Origin: Longimicrobium terrae
GTDB taxonomy: Bacteria; Gemmatimonadota; Gemmatimonadetes; Longimicrobiales; Longimicrobiaceae
Direction: 5' to 3'
DNA: 64,000 bases
Assembly (NCBI RefSeq): GCF_014202995.1
Contig: NZ_JACHIA010000001.1
Coordinates: 620,001 to 684,000, forward strand
How positions within the stretch are numbered: the stretch's first letter is position 1; each line of letters opens with the position of its first letter. This document shows, piece by piece, positions 25,021 to 33,608 of this stretch. The translations under genes were made by a program, and so were the position numbers. The notes beneath the pieces were generated by a model that saw only the letters and a list, made by a program, of their open reading frames with translations, was not told where the DNA came from and did not search any database.

Positions 25021-25188
25021 CTGCACGGAGTACCTCACCGGTTTGGGACGTGCACCAAGGCGGGGGTGTCGGTGGCTTGCATCACACACCAGCACGGGAA
25101 CGCGCACGTTTAGGTTCAAAAGGCACGCTACCAGACATACTATTTCCAGAACCTGCACCCGTCAACTGGAACGAATAAGGTGCGAAAT

Positions 25189-25228
25189 GAGAGAGCCCCG
25201 TACGGCAGCTGCCGTACGGGGCTCTCTC
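25189..25228. terminator. Perfect palindromic terminator between convergent-reading aldolase and upstream genes
   Basis: A 40-bp perfect palindrome (arms GAGAGAGCCCCGTACGGCAG and its complement) starts 16 bp after the aldolase stop. On the minus strand it is followed by ATTTCG. With no unpaired loop it can also form a cruciform. Confidence 0.85.
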
Positions 25229-25243
25229 GACTTTAGTGCAATC

Positions 25244-26722
25244 TCAGTCCGACAGATCCCAGTCGTCCTCGGCCGCCTTCATCCGCATGTCGGCGGGGGA
25301 GGTGCGGTGGATTTCGGGGAGCGGCACGTGCTTGGCCACCGCGTCCATCGTCCCCTCCACCCGCAGCTGGCGGAAGAGGAAGGTGAACTGGTCGTACAGC
25401 ACGGCGCGGATGCGCTCGCGGTCGGCCTCGGGCAGGTCCCACAGCTCGCGCTTGAAGGCCCCGATCGCCTTCTTGCGGGCCTTGTAGATGAACTGCTCCT
25501 CCGTATCCGACGGCTTGCGCTCTTCCGGAAAGCTCTTGCGCGTGTGCTCGTACATGCGATCCCGGAGCTCGTCGGGGATGGCGTCGTACAGCAGATTCTG
25601 GAAGTTGGTGGCCAGGTGGATTTCCGCCGTCTCCACCGTGGGGAAGTTGCCGAACGCCGTCTGCGGCAGCGTGGACGCCCCGTGCTGCACCGCGCCCGAC
25701 ATCCCGTACTCGCGCCGCGCGATTTCCGACAGGTTGCGCAGCGTCTCAAAGTCGATCGCCACGTCCTGGATGGACCCGTCCGGCAGCACGGTGCCGCCGT
25801 GCGTGGTGCCCGACTGCACGCTGATCTTGCTCAGCCCCGCCACCGGGCGCCCCTCGGTTTCCGCCACGCGCGCAAGCTCGCGGTTGTAGCCGTCCATGTA
25901 CGCGCGCAGCTCCTCGGGGGTGGAATTCTCCGTACCCACCTCGCCGATTTCGCCGCCGATGCTCACCGTGATCCCCGCCGGCTCGTGCTTGCGCACGTAC
26001 GCCGTCAGCTCCGCGGAAAGGCGGTAGTTGAGCTCCTGCTGCGCGTCCAGGCCGTCCTTGTCCAGGTCGACCAGTGTGCTGGTGTCGATGTCGATGTTGT
26101 AGAAGCCGGCGTGCATCCCCTCGCGGATGATGTCCTTTACGGCCTGCAGTTCCGGCTCGGGATCAGCCTTGTACTTCTTGGCGTTCACCTGGAAGTGGTC
26201 GCCCTGGATGAACAGCGGGCCGCTCCACCCTTCCTTGACGGCCGCGGCGATCATCACGCTCACGTATTCCGCCGGACGCTGGTCGGTGTAGCCGATTTCC
26301 GAACGCGCGATCTCGCAGATGAGCGCGCCCACGCGCAGTTCCTTCGCCGCGCGGAACAGGGCGCGGCCGGTGTCGAACGAGGCGGCGCGCACGTTGATGG
26401 CGGGAACCGTAAAGCCGGCCACGTCGCCGCGGCCGCGGGCCGTGTACAGGTCGTGGATGGACGCCGGGGCGATCCCCACCGCGTGCCCGGCCCGCAGAAT
26501 CAGCCAGCGGGCGGTGTCGCGGGTGTCCTCGTCCACGCCGAAGACGGCGGCGCGCACCAGCTGGTCGATGCCGGTGGCGCGCAGGGCGTCGGCACTGACC
26601 AGTTCGACCGCGCCGGTGTCGCTCACGCGGAGCGTTTCGCGGACGTCGTCCAGCAGCGTGCGGACGGAAGGACGGGAAAACATCTCCAGCCCCTCCGCGG
26701 CGGTCGCGGCGGTGTTCACCAT
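25244..26722 (-). CDS. Class II fructose-bisphosphate aldolase-like protein
   Basis: A 492-residue protein from the ATG at 26722 (MVNTAATAAEG), with CGAGGAG six bases upstream. The middle matches class II (zinc-dependent) aldolases of the FbaA/GatY/KbaY superfamily: FTVPAINVRAASFDTGRALF, the zinc-ligand segment IQGDHFQVN, NIDIDTSTLVD, GGEIGEVG, SVQSGTTHGG and MSGAVQHGASTLPQ. It is longer than usual (about 300-360 residues) because of an N-terminal domain of about 100 residues and a C-terminal helical extension of about 80. Cleavage of fructose-1,6-bisphosphate is the likely role, but a related sugar-phosphate substrate is possible. It is a single-gene unit closed by a palindromic terminator. 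Confidence 0.78.
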   Translation of the reverse strand: MVNTAATAAEGLEMFSRPSVRTLLDDVRETLRVSDTGAVELVSADALRATGIDQLVRAAVFGVDEDTRDTARWLILRAGHAVGIAPASIHDLYTARGRGDVAGFTVPAINVRAASFDTGRALFRAAKELRVGALICEIARSEIGYTDQRPAEYVSVMIAAAVKEGWSGPLFIQGDHFQVNAKKYKADPEPELQAVKDIIREGMHAGFYNIDIDTSTLVDLDKDGLDAQQELNYRLSAELTAYVRKHEPAGITVSIGGEIGEVGTENSTPEELRAYMDGYNRELARVAETEGRPVAGLSKISVQSGTTHGGTVLPDGSIQDVAIDFETLRNLSEIARREYGMSGAVQHGASTLPQTAFGNFPTVETAEIHLATNFQNLLYDAIPDELRDRMYEHTRKSFPEERKPSDTEEQFIYKARKKAIGAFKRELWDLPEADRERIRAVLYDQFTFLFRQLRVEGTMDAVAKHVPLPEIHRTSPADMRMKAAEDDWDLSD

Positions 26723-26873
26723 GATCTCCTCGGGATTGGATGCGCGTGTGATTCGGGGGCCGGTGTGCGGCCGCGGCGGGAATGTGTCCGCGCGACGCCC
26801 CGGCGGCAAGATTCACGCTCAGACAAGCATGATTTTCTCCGCAGATCCATCCAGAAACGGACAACAACAGCCT

Positions 26874-26934
26874 CACGCAGAGCAGCGGAGGAGCAGAGAA
26901 AAGCGGTTCTCCGCTGCTCTGCTGCTCTGCGTGA
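26874..26934. repeat. Long inverted repeat (CGCAGAGCAGCGGAG type)
   Basis: TCACGCAGAGCAGCGGAGG and, after a short loop, its near-complement CTCCGCTGCT...CTCTGCGTGA. Simple CGCAGAG-type repeats like this are scattered in many environmental bacteria. It lies between the aldolase gene and the divergent metallophosphoesterase gene. Confidence 0.75.
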
Positions 26935-26980
26935 TGATCTTCTTCCGGGGATGGTCCGCCGCTTGCCCCTGCCGCGCATC

Positions 26981-27847
26981 ATGAATCAGAACGACACGGC
27001 ACGGTGGATCAGGCTGGGCGCGGCGGCGGGCGCGATCGGCGCGTACCCCTTTCTTGAAGCGCTCTGGCTGCAGGTGACGCGGCCGCGCATTCACATCCGC
27101 GGGCTGCACCCGGACCTGGAGGGGCTGCGCATCGCCCTGCTGACGGACCTGCACGCGGGCGGAGGAACGCCGCTGTGGCTGGTGCGGCGCGCCTGCCGGC
27201 TGGCCATGCGCGAGGAGCCGCACCTGATCGCGCTGACGGGCGACTTCGCCGACGACGCGGTGGAAAGCTTTGATCCGGTGCTGGACGCGCTCGCCGGGCT
27301 GCGCGCGCCCCTGGGGGTGTGGGCCGTCCCCGGCAACCACGACCACACCGTCGGGATCGATCGATGGCGGGAAGAGGTGGGGCGGCGTCCCTGGCTGGGC
27401 GACCTCACCAACCGGTCGGTGACGCGCCGCGTGGGTCGCGCGCGGCTGTGCATCGCCGGGGTGGACGACTACTCGTACGGCACGCCCAGCCTGGACGCGC
27501 TTCCCTCCCCGGCCGAGCGCGACTTCACCCTGCTGCTGGCGCACGATCCCGATCAGGCGGAAAAGGCGCGGCGCGTGGCGGATGCCGTGAGCCTGGTGGT
27601 GAGCGGGCACACGCACGGCGGACAGGTGCGGCTCCCCTTTTCCGGCGCCGTGCTGAACCCGGCGGAGTTCGACGACCTGTACGAGCAGGGCGTGCGCCGG
27701 CGCCCGTGGACGCAGGTGTACACCTCGCGCGGAGTGGGCACGGGGCACCTTCCCGTGCGCCTGTTCTGCCGCCCGGAAGTGGCGGTTCTGCAGCTGACGG
27801 GGGCCCCCCGGCCAGCCCGGCGCGGGGCGGGTGCCGTAAACAGATGA
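26981..27847 (+). CDS. Membrane-associated metallophosphoesterase, YaeI/YkuE type
   Basis: A 288-residue calcineurin-like phosphoesterase. The ATG at 26981 (MNQNDTARWIRLG) gives one N-terminal hydrophobic segment (about 12-30). The five metal-site blocks are present in order: TDLHAG, GDFADD, GNHDH, LLAHDPD and SGHTHGGQ. This layout is that of YaeI/YkuE (LpxG-like) phosphodiesterases, which act on membrane-linked substrates such as UDP-diacylglucosamine or lipids; which one applies here cannot be told. A basic Arg/Pro tail follows the domain. The much longer frame upstream is an artefact of high GC. Confidence 0.87.
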   Translation: MNQNDTARWIRLGAAAGAIGAYPFLEALWLQVTRPRIHIRGLHPDLEGLRIALLTDLHAGGGTPLWLVRRACRLAMREEPHLIALTGDFADDAVESFDPVLDALAGLRAPLGVWAVPGNHDHTVGIDRWREEVGRRPWLGDLTNRSVTRRVGRARLCIAGVDDYSYGTPSLDALPSPAERDFTLLLAHDPDQAEKARRVADAVSLVVSGHTHGGQVRLPFSGAVLNPAEFDDLYEQGVRRRPWTQVYTSRGVGTGHLPVRLFCRPEVAVLQLTGAPRPARRGAGAVNR

Positions 27848-27949
27848 ACGGCCCGCCTCTTGCACGAAAGGTCGGCGTAATCAGTCCGGGGCGACGACCG
27901 ACGGAGCGGCGCGCCGGGAAGGAGCGGATTCCGTCGTAGCGGAGGCACC

Positions 27950-28177
27950 ATGGCGCGACAGACTGGGGTGGTCGAGTTCTTCAAGGACGACAAGGGCTTT
28001 GGCTTCATTCGTCCAGATGATGGCGGGAAGGACGTGTTCGTGCACCACTCGTCCATCCAGATGGAAGGCTTCAAGTCATTGAAGCGCGGCGACCGGGTGG
28101 AGTACGAGATCCAGGAAGACCCCAAGGGTCCCCGCGCCAACGACGTCCGCAAGACCGCGGATGCGTCTGAGGAGTGA
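27950..28177 (+). CDS. csp: Cold-shock protein, CspA family
   Basis: A 75-residue single cold-shock domain (OB-fold) protein that binds single-stranded RNA and DNA in the cytoplasm and acts as an RNA chaperone. RNP1 is KGFGFIRP and RNP2 is DVFVHHSSI; the usual start [11 protein letters not shown] and the [14 protein letters not shown] strand are present. The length is normal, with a short acidic tail. A ribosome site AGCGGAGG lies upstream of the ATG. The gene is alone, closed by a strong terminator 23 bp downstream. Confidence 0.96.
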   Translation: MARQTGVVEFFKDDKGFGFIRPDDGGKDVFVHHSSIQMEGFKSLKRGDRVEYEIQEDPKGPRANDVRKTADASEE

Positions 28178-28200
28178 CCGGATCTCCGGCCCGACTGCAC

Positions 28201-28237
28201 GAAGCGCCGCTCCCATCCGGAGCGGCGCTTCTGTTTT
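28201..28237 (+). terminator. Intrinsic terminator after csp
   Basis: A 13-bp perfect stem GAAGCGCCGCTCC/GGAGCGGCGCTTC with a 5-nt loop, then TGTTTT. Confidence 0.93.
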
Positions 28238-28255
28238 GGGGATCGTTCGATGACG

Positions 28256-28310
28256 GGCGGCTGAAGCCGCGGCATGGACGGCGCGAAGTACGCCTGCGCG
28301 GATTGCGGGC
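28256..28310 (+). repeat. REP-like element, A form, copy 5 (decayed)
   Basis: GGCTGAAGCCGCGGCA followed by AGTACGC-ctgc-GCGGATT: the core stem has lost pairs relative to the other copies. Confidence 0.8.
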
Positions 28311-28350
28311 GCGGCCTCGAGTCATCACTCGGACATCGCCGCGCCCGCCT

Positions 28351-28414
28351 GTCCAGGAGCGAATGAATTCGCCGCTGGAAACGCACGAAGTCCGCCTGCG
28401 CGGACTGTGGCGGC
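28351..28414 (+). repeat. REP-like element, B form, copy 3
   Basis: CCAGGAGCGAATGAATTCGCC, GCTGG, then AGTCCGC-ctgc-GCGGACT, about 40 bp after the decayed A copy. Confidence 0.9.
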
Positions 28415-28498
28415 AGCCTCATCGTGCTCCGGCAGATTCATGGCGGATGGCAGTCCATCAACCCGGGTCGGCGGGTTCCGCCATCGACCGAAAACCGA

Positions 28499-29524
28499 TC
28501 AGGGGACGAGGATGATCTTGCCGAACTGGCCTCCCGCCTCCAGCCGTCCGTGTGCCTCGCGTGCCTGATCCAGCGGCATCACCGTGTCGATGACGGGACG
28601 GATGCGGCCGGCGAACACGATGCGCAGCATGTCTTCGAACTCCGAGCGCGACGCCATCGTCGTCCCGATCACCTCGATCTGCTTCCAGAACACCGAGCGC
28701 AGGTCCAGCTCCACCTTGGGCCCCGCCGTGGCGCCATAGGTAACGAGCCGCCCGCCGCGGGTGAGGGCGCGCAGCGAGCCGGACCACGTGGCCGCGCCGA
28801 CGTTTTCCACCACGACATCGACGCCGCGCCTGCCCGTGTCCGCGTGGACGGCGCGGCTCCAGTCCGTGGTGGCGCGGTCATAGACGACGTCCGCGCCCAG
28901 TTCGCGCACCCGCTGCACGTTGGCCGCGCCCTGGGTGACGGCAAAGACGCGGGCGCCCATCACCCGGGCGATCTGCACGGCGGCCAGCGCGGTGCCCCCC
29001 GACGCGCCGATCACCAGCACGTCCTCGCCCGGCCGCAGGCGCGCGCGGCTGACCAGCGCGCGCCACGCCGTCATGTAGGAGACGGGGAGGGCGGCCGCCT
29101 CCTCGAACGAGAAGTCGTCGGGGATGCGGTAGGCGCGGTCCGCGTGCACGGCGACGAACTCGGTGAATCCGCCGTCCGTGTGTTCGCCGACGATGCGGTA
29201 GCGCTCGCACATGCTTTCCTGCCCGCGCGCGCACTCGCGGCAGTGCCCGCACCACAGCCCGGGGTTGACCACGACGCGCTCGCCCACGCGGTCCGCGGCG
29301 ACGCCCTCGCCCACCTCCACCACCACGCCGGCGAAGTCGGAGCCGCCGATGTGGGGCATGGTGGTTTCGATGGGAATCCCGCGGCGCACCCACAGGTCCA
29401 GGTGGTTGAGCGCGGCGGCGCGCACTTCCACGAGCAGCTGGCCGGGTCCCGGCGCCGGCCGCGCCACCTGCTCGATGCGGACGACCTCGGGGCCGCCGTT
29501 TTCGTGAAAGATGGCCGCGCGCAT
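28499..29524 (-). CDS. Zinc-type alcohol dehydrogenase (MDR family)
   Basis: A 341-residue medium-chain dehydrogenase/reductase. The ATG at 29524 (MRAAIFHENGGPEVVRIEQV) is the family start; a longer frame to 29596 has no match. The catalytic-zinc region is GGSDFAGVVVEVG and GERVVVNPG; the structural-zinc cysteines are in CGHCRECARGQESMC. The nucleotide-binding motif is VIGASGGTALAAVQIA. It probably oxidises an alcohol or reduces a carbonyl using NAD(P)H in the cytoplasm; substrate unknown. GGXGXXA-type binding here reads GASGGTA, as in quinone-reductase-like members. It stands alone. Confidence 0.9.
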   Translation of the reverse strand: MRAAIFHENGGPEVVRIEQVARPAPGPGQLLVEVRAAALNHLDLWVRRGIPIETTMPHIGGSDFAGVVVEVGEGVAADRVGERVVVNPGLWCGHCRECARGQESMCERYRIVGEHTDGGFTEFVAVHADRAYRIPDDFSFEEAAALPVSYMTAWRALVSRARLRPGEDVLVIGASGGTALAAVQIARVMGARVFAVTQGAANVQRVRELGADVVYDRATTDWSRAVHADTGRRGVDVVVENVGAATWSGSLRALTRGGRLVTYGATAGPKVELDLRSVFWKQIEVIGTTMASRSEFEDMLRIVFAGRIRPVIDTVMPLDQAREAHGRLEAGGQFGKIILVP

Positions 29525-29620
29525 CGGCGTTTCCGGATGGGGGTGGATCGCGATCGAGGAGCGGCGGAAGGTAGGATGCGGCGCGCGGGCGAGCAACGGA
29601 TGTGGAGGCGGGCACCATGG

Positions 29621-29688
29621 CGGCCCCCACCCGGGTTCGCATTACTCACCCACCCTCCCCCAAAAAAGACTGGGGGAGGGTTGGGCGC
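29621..29688 (+). repeat. Dispersed hairpin block F, copy 3
   Basis: GGCGGCCCCCACCCGGG then CCCTCCCCCA-aaaaagac-TGGGGGAGGG. It is followed, as at 11700, by a block C copy and a block G copy in the same order. The gap 29525-30095 otherwise holds no gene. Confidence 0.9.
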
Positions 29689-29746
29689 GGCGGAGAGTGC
29701 AGCCTGCGAAGCGAAGGTCGGCGGGTGAGCAGATTCTGTTGAGCGG

Positions 29747-29815
29747 ATGAATCCGCCGCTCGAACAGCGCAAAGCCCCGACATCGGCCGCTGGCGCGTCC
29801 GGTTCGGGGCTTCAA
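29747..29815 (+). repeat. Dispersed hairpin block C, copy 2
   Basis: Same as 11826-11898: GATGAATCCGCCGCT, AAGCCCCGACATCGG, CCGGTTCGGGGCTT. Confidence 0.9.
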
Positions 29816-29843
29816 CAACATACGGATTCCCGCGCAAAACTGG

Positions 29844-29910
29844 TGTGTGCTCCCTCTCCCACATCTGTTCGTGGGAGAGGGTCGTCGTGCGCAGCACGCG
29901 GGGTGAGGGC
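29844..29910 (+). repeat. Dispersed hairpin block G, copy 3
   Basis: Same as 12125-12190; stem CCCTCTCCCAC/GTGGGAGAGGG. Confidence 0.9.
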
Positions 29911-29954
29911 CACACTCCGCCGCCCACCCCAGGCTTCGCCGTCCACGACGACAC

Positions 29955-30010
29955 TACCCCGCCATCCGCACTCACGCACCCAGCACCCCGCACTCACGCA
30001 CTTCCCCTCC
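29955..30010. repeat. 8-bp microsatellite tract (reverse orientation)
   Basis: CCGCACTCACGCACCCAGCA and further CGCACTCACGCACTTCC units, nearly the reverse complement of the tract at 17698. Confidence 0.75.
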
Positions 30011-30095
30011 CTCCGTGGTCCAACCCGTGCACCGCCCCCTCCCGCCCCCGTCCCACCCTCGCGCGCCGCGGGGGCTCACCTTACTTTCCGCCCCC

Positions 30096-30506
30096 ATGAA
30101 GTACGCTGGCGCCGAAGACCGTCTCAACCCCGTCCCCCCGCCGGACGCCGACGAGGGCACCCTCGGCGGCTACATGGCCATCTACGGCCGCGCCGCCGCC
30201 TTTGAGGGAATGGACGGCGAGCCGTACACCGTGGGGCTGGAAACCGACACGTCCGGCGACGGGGACACGACCGTCGCGGGGTACCTGGTCTTCATCCGCT
30301 GGGCGCAGACCGGGTCCGCCGTCATGGGCCACATGGAAACGGACGACCTGGTGCACGGCGGTACGGAAGACGAAGCCCGCGCGCTGCTGCAGGCCATGCC
30401 CCTGGCCCGCGTGCGCGCCATCCTGGACGACACCATACAACGCAAGCGAGCCGACGCGGACGAGCACCTCCCGCCCGTTCCCGACACGGACCGCGAAGCC
30501 GACTGA
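30096..30506 (+). CDS. Unknown acidic protein, 136 residues
   Basis: A 136-residue acidic protein starting MKYAGAEDRLNPVPPP. It has a core of beta-strand-like segments (YMAIYGRAAAFEGMDG, YTVGLETDTSGDG, VAGYLVFIRWAQTG) and a helical, charged C-terminus (LARVRAILDDTIQRKRAD). No signal peptide, membrane helix or named domain is seen. It ends 4 bp before the proline dehydrogenase start on the same strand, so the two are probably co-transcribed; a role connected with that enzyme is possible but not shown. Upstream starts at 30015 have no ribosome site. Confidence 0.72.
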   Translation: MKYAGAEDRLNPVPPPDADEGTLGGYMAIYGRAAAFEGMDGEPYTVGLETDTSGDGDTTVAGYLVFIRWAQTGSAVMGHMETDDLVHGGTEDEARALLQAMPLARVRAILDDTIQRKRADADEHLPPVPDTDREAD

Positions 30507-30510
30507 ATCC

Positions 30511-31539
30511 ATGCTCAAATCCGGCCTGCTCCGCCTGAGCGAAAGCCCCACCGCCAAGCGCATCATCACCCGCGCCCCGCTGTCGCGCAGCTTTGCGCAG
30601 CGCTTCGTGGCCGGCGACACGCTGCGCGAGGCCCTGGACGCCGCCCGCGCCCTGAACGAGGCGGGGCTCAGCGTCTCCCTCGACTTCCTGGGCGAATCGG
30701 TGGCGACCCGCGACGAGGCGGAAGAGGCCGCGCGGATGGCCATCGAAATCCTGGAAGCCATCACCCGCGAAGGGCTGAACGCCAACCTGTCCATCAAGCC
30801 CACGCAGCTGGGGCTGGACATCGACGAGGCGTTCTGCCGCGCCAACATCGAGCGCGTCCTTAGCCGCGCCGCCGAGCTGGGATCGGCGCCGGGCGAGATC
30901 TTTGTCCGCCTGGACATGGAAAGCAGCGCCTACACCGAGCGCACCGTCGCCCTCGTCGAAGGGCTGTGGGCGGACGGGTTCACCAACGTGGGCACCGTGC
31001 TGCAGTCCATGCTGCGCCGCACGCCGGAAGACGTAGCGCGCCTCACCGCACTGGGCTCGCGCATCCGCCTGGTGAAGGGTGCGTACCAGGAGCCGGACAC
31101 GGTCGCCTTTCCCGACAAGGCCGATACCGACCGCGTGTACGTGGAGTCGATGAAGACGCTGCTGGAGGCCGGCACCTATCCCGCCCTGGCCACGCACGAC
31201 GAGCAGATCATCGACGCGGCGCGGCGCTTTACCTGGGAGCGCGGCATCAGCAAGGACAGCTTCGAGTTCCAGATGCTGTACGGCGTGCGGCGCGACCTGC
31301 AGACGCGCCTTCAGGAAGAGGGATACAACGTCCGCGTCTACGTTCCCTTTGGCGACAGCTGGTACCCGTACCTGATGCGCCGCCTGGCCGAGCGACCCGC
31401 CAACGTGGTGTTCATGGCCGGAAGCGTGATGCGTGAGGCCAGGTCCGACGGGGCCGCGCTGGGCAAGCCGGCGCTCGCCATCGGCGCGGGCTTCCTGGCC
31501 GGGCTGGCCGCGGCGGTCGCCTGGCGCAGGCGCCGCTGA
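30511..31539 (+). CDS. Monofunctional proline dehydrogenase with C-terminal hydrophobic anchor
   Basis: A 342-residue FAD enzyme that oxidises proline to pyrroline-5-carboxylate, the first step of proline catabolism. It shows the PRODH blocks SLDFLGESV, NLSIKPTQLGL, RLDMESS, LVKGAYQEP, LATHDEQII, FEFQMLYGVRRDLQ and the substrate-binding end YVPFGDSWYPYLMRRLAERP. The length is that of the short monofunctional class. Unusually, after the catalytic domain it ends with a hydrophobic helix and an Arg cluster (ALAIGAGFLAGLAAAVAWRRRR), which suggests it is tail-anchored in the membrane, where it could feed electrons to the quinone pool. The M61 peptidase gene follows after 2 bp. Confidence 0.93.
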   Translation: MLKSGLLRLSESPTAKRIITRAPLSRSFAQRFVAGDTLREALDAARALNEAGLSVSLDFLGESVATRDEAEEAARMAIEILEAITREGLNANLSIKPTQLGLDIDEAFCRANIERVLSRAAELGSAPGEIFVRLDMESSAYTERTVALVEGLWADGFTNVGTVLQSMLRRTPEDVARLTALGSRIRLVKGAYQEPDTVAFPDKADTDRVYVESMKTLLEAGTYPALATHDEQIIDAARRFTWERGISKDSFEFQMLYGVRRDLQTRLQEEGYNVRVYVPFGDSWYPYLMRRLAERPANVVFMAGSVMREARSDGAALGKPALAIGAGFLAGLAAAVAWRRRR

Positions 31540-31541
31540 CC

Positions 31542-33338
31542 GTGGCGCGGATCCGCTACCGTGTGCGCTTTCCCGAGCCGCACACGCACATGGTGGGGGT
31601 GGAGCTGGAGGCCGAGGGCGTCACCGGCCCGTCGCGGCTGGTGATGCCGTCGTGGACGCCCGGCTCGTACCTGATGCGCGAGTTTGCCCGCAACGTGATG
31701 CACATGGAGGCCGCCGACGGTTCGTGGCGGCCTCTGGCCGTTCGCAAGGCGGACCGCGGCTCGTGGGAGGTGGACGCGCCCGCGGACGGCGTCCTGCGTG
31801 CGCGCTGGGTCGTCAACGCCGACGAGCTGACGGTGCGCACCAGCCACGTGGACGCCACGCATGCCGCCATCAACGGCGCCAGCGTCTTTGCGTACCTGGA
31901 AGGACGGACGGACGAGCCGGTGGAGATCGCCGTCGAGCCGCCCGCGGGATGGCGGATTACGACGGCGATGGAGCCCGCGGGGGAGAACGTGTTCACCGCC
32001 GCGGACTACGACGAATTGGTGGATTCGCCGCTGGAGATCGGCACGCACCGGGTGCTGGAGTGGGAGGTGGACGGCGTTCCCCACCGCTACGCCGTGTGGG
32101 GGCGCGGCAACGACGATCCCGCGCGGCTGGTGGCGGATACCACGCGCATCGTGCAGGCGGAGCGCGACCTGTGGGGCGGGTTGCCGTACCCGCACTTCAC
32201 CTTCATCCTGCACCTGGCCAGCGGGCAGGGCGGGCTGGAGCACCGCAACAGCACGGCGCTGCTGGTGGACCGCTTCTCCTTTCGGGGGATGGGGTACGAG
32301 AGCGTGCTGGGGCTGGTGGCCCACGAGCTGTTTCACGCGTGGAACGGCAAGCGGCTGCGGCCGGAGGTGCTGGGCCCGTTCGACTACACGCGCGAGGCGT
32401 ACACGCGCGAACTGTGGGTGGTGGAAGGATTTACCACCTACTACACGGACCTGGTGCTGCGCCGCGCGGGACTCATCACCCCGCAGCGCTACCTGGACAA
32501 GCTGGCGGAGATGATCACCCGCTTTCAGCAGCAGCCCGGGCGCGGGGTGCAGCCGCTGGAAGAGTCGTCGTTCGATACGTGGATCAAGTTCTACCGCCCG
32601 GACGCCAACTCGCCCAACGCGACCATCTCCTACTACCAGAAGGGCGCGCTGGTGGCCCTGCTGCTGGACATGGCCATCCGCGAACACACCGGCAACGCGC
32701 GTTCGCTGGATGACGTGATGCGGCTGCTGTGGGAGCGGTGGGGCGCGCGGGACGTAGGCTTTCCGGAGGGCACCGTGCAGGCCGTTCTTTCCGAGGTGGC
32801 GGGAACGGACCTGTCGCCGGTGCTGGTGCCGATGCTGCGCGGCACGGGGGAACTGGACTTCGGCGGGCTGCTGCGCACGACGGGGGTGATGCTGTCGCGC
32901 GCGGAGCCGTACGCCGGCCCGGGGATGGCCGGCCTCCCCGCCCCGCCGCCTCCGCGCGAGCCGGAAACGGGGATGCAGCTGCGGGTGGAGGGCGGCCGCC
33001 TGGTGGTCGCCCACGTGCTGGCGGGGAGCGCCGGCTGGCGCGCGGGGGTGAACGCGGGGGACGAGCTGGTGGCGGTGAACGGCTTCCGCATCACCTCGCC
33101 GGACACGCTGCAGCAGCGCGTTCTGGAGGCGGCGCCGGGAAGCACGCTGGATCTCACCGTGTTCCGGCGCGACGAACTGGTGACGGTGAGGCTGCCGGCG
33201 GTGACGGTGCCGCCGTCGCGCCTAGTGCTGCGGGCGGTGAAGGATGCCACGCCCGCGCAGCAGGCCGTGCTGGCCGACTGGCTGCGGACGACGGTGCCGG
33301 CCGCCCCCGCCGCGCAGCCCGGCGCGACTTCTTTGTAG
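31542..33338 (+). CDS. M61 glycyl aminopeptidase-like protein with PDZ domain
   Basis: A 598-residue protein of peptidase family M61. It begins at a GTG two bases after the proline dehydrogenase stop, so translation is probably coupled. The N-terminal beta domain (RYRVRFPEPHTHMVGVELEAEG) is followed by a thermolysin-like domain with HELFHAW (H261, E262, H265) and the downstream glutamate in LWVVEGFTTYYTD. A PDZ domain lies at about 490-570 (HVLAGSAGWRAGVNAGDELVAVNGF). No signal peptide is seen, so it is probably cytoplasmic. Known relatives release N-terminal glycine and other small residues. Identification is firm; the actual substrate is not known. Confidence 0.92.
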   Translation: MARIRYRVRFPEPHTHMVGVELEAEGVTGPSRLVMPSWTPGSYLMREFARNVMHMEAADGSWRPLAVRKADRGSWEVDAPADGVLRARWVVNADELTVRTSHVDATHAAINGASVFAYLEGRTDEPVEIAVEPPAGWRITTAMEPAGENVFTAADYDELVDSPLEIGTHRVLEWEVDGVPHRYAVWGRGNDDPARLVADTTRIVQAERDLWGGLPYPHFTFILHLASGQGGLEHRNSTALLVDRFSFRGMGYESVLGLVAHELFHAWNGKRLRPEVLGPFDYTREAYTRELWVVEGFTTYYTDLVLRRAGLITPQRYLDKLAEMITRFQQQPGRGVQPLEESSFDTWIKFYRPDANSPNATISYYQKGALVALLLDMAIREHTGNARSLDDVMRLLWERWGARDVGFPEGTVQAVLSEVAGTDLSPVLVPMLRGTGELDFGGLLRTTGVMLSRAEPYAGPGMAGLPAPPPPREPETGMQLRVEGGRLVVAHVLAGSAGWRAGVNAGDELVAVNGFRITSPDTLQQRVLEAAPGSTLDLTVFRRDELVTVRLPAVTVPPSRLVLRAVKDATPAQQAVLADWLRTTVPAAPAAQPGATSL

Positions 33339-33426
33339 ATTGTGCCCGCGCGGGGTTGACGGGTGAACCCAGGGCGGTTAGGTTTGCGGTCTCGTGAACG
33401 GGCAGCCGCGCACGAGGCCGGGAGTT

Positions 33427-33500
33427 CGGGACGTGGCGCAGCCCGGTAGCGCACCTGAATGGGGTTCAGGGGGTCGCCGGTTCAAATCCGGCCGTCCCGA
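33427..33500 (+). tRNA. tRNA-Pro (GGG anticodon)
   Basis: A 74-nt cloverleaf: acceptor arms CGGGACG and CGTCCCG with discriminator A; D-arm GCGC/GCGC; anticodon arm CCTGA-ATGGGGT-TCAGG, giving anticodon GGG; T-arm GCCGG-TTCAAAT-CCGGC. CCA is not encoded. A terminator follows after 10 bp. The accessory island starts just downstream. Confidence 0.96.
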
Positions 33501-33510
33501 CTGTAGTAAG

Positions 33511-33553
33511 CGAAGGCCCTGCATCGTTCTTCGATGCAGGGCCTTCGGCTTTT
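33511..33553 (+). terminator. Intrinsic terminator after tRNA-Pro
   Basis: A 16-bp stem CGAAGGCCCTGCATCG/CGATGCAGGGCCTTCG with a 5-nt loop, then GCTTTT. It is nearly the same sequence as the terminator after gltS at 41263. Confidence 0.93.
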
Positions 33554-33569
33554 ACCTCCCGCGATGGGT

Positions 33570-33608
33570 CGGGTTTGTGGACGGCAGCGGGACCGCCGTC
33601 CACAAAGT
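33570..33608 (+). other. Second hairpin at the island's left border
   Basis: TTTGTGGACGGC / GCCGTCCACAAAG inverted repeat with a 9-nt loop. The stretch 33609-34132 has no recognisable gene; GC content begins to fall here. Confidence 0.7.

Noticed and set aside
24887-26980. N-terminal 698-codon extension of the metallophosphoesterase frame
   Set aside because: Covers the antisense strand of the aldolase gene; the real gene begins at 26981 with its membrane anchor.
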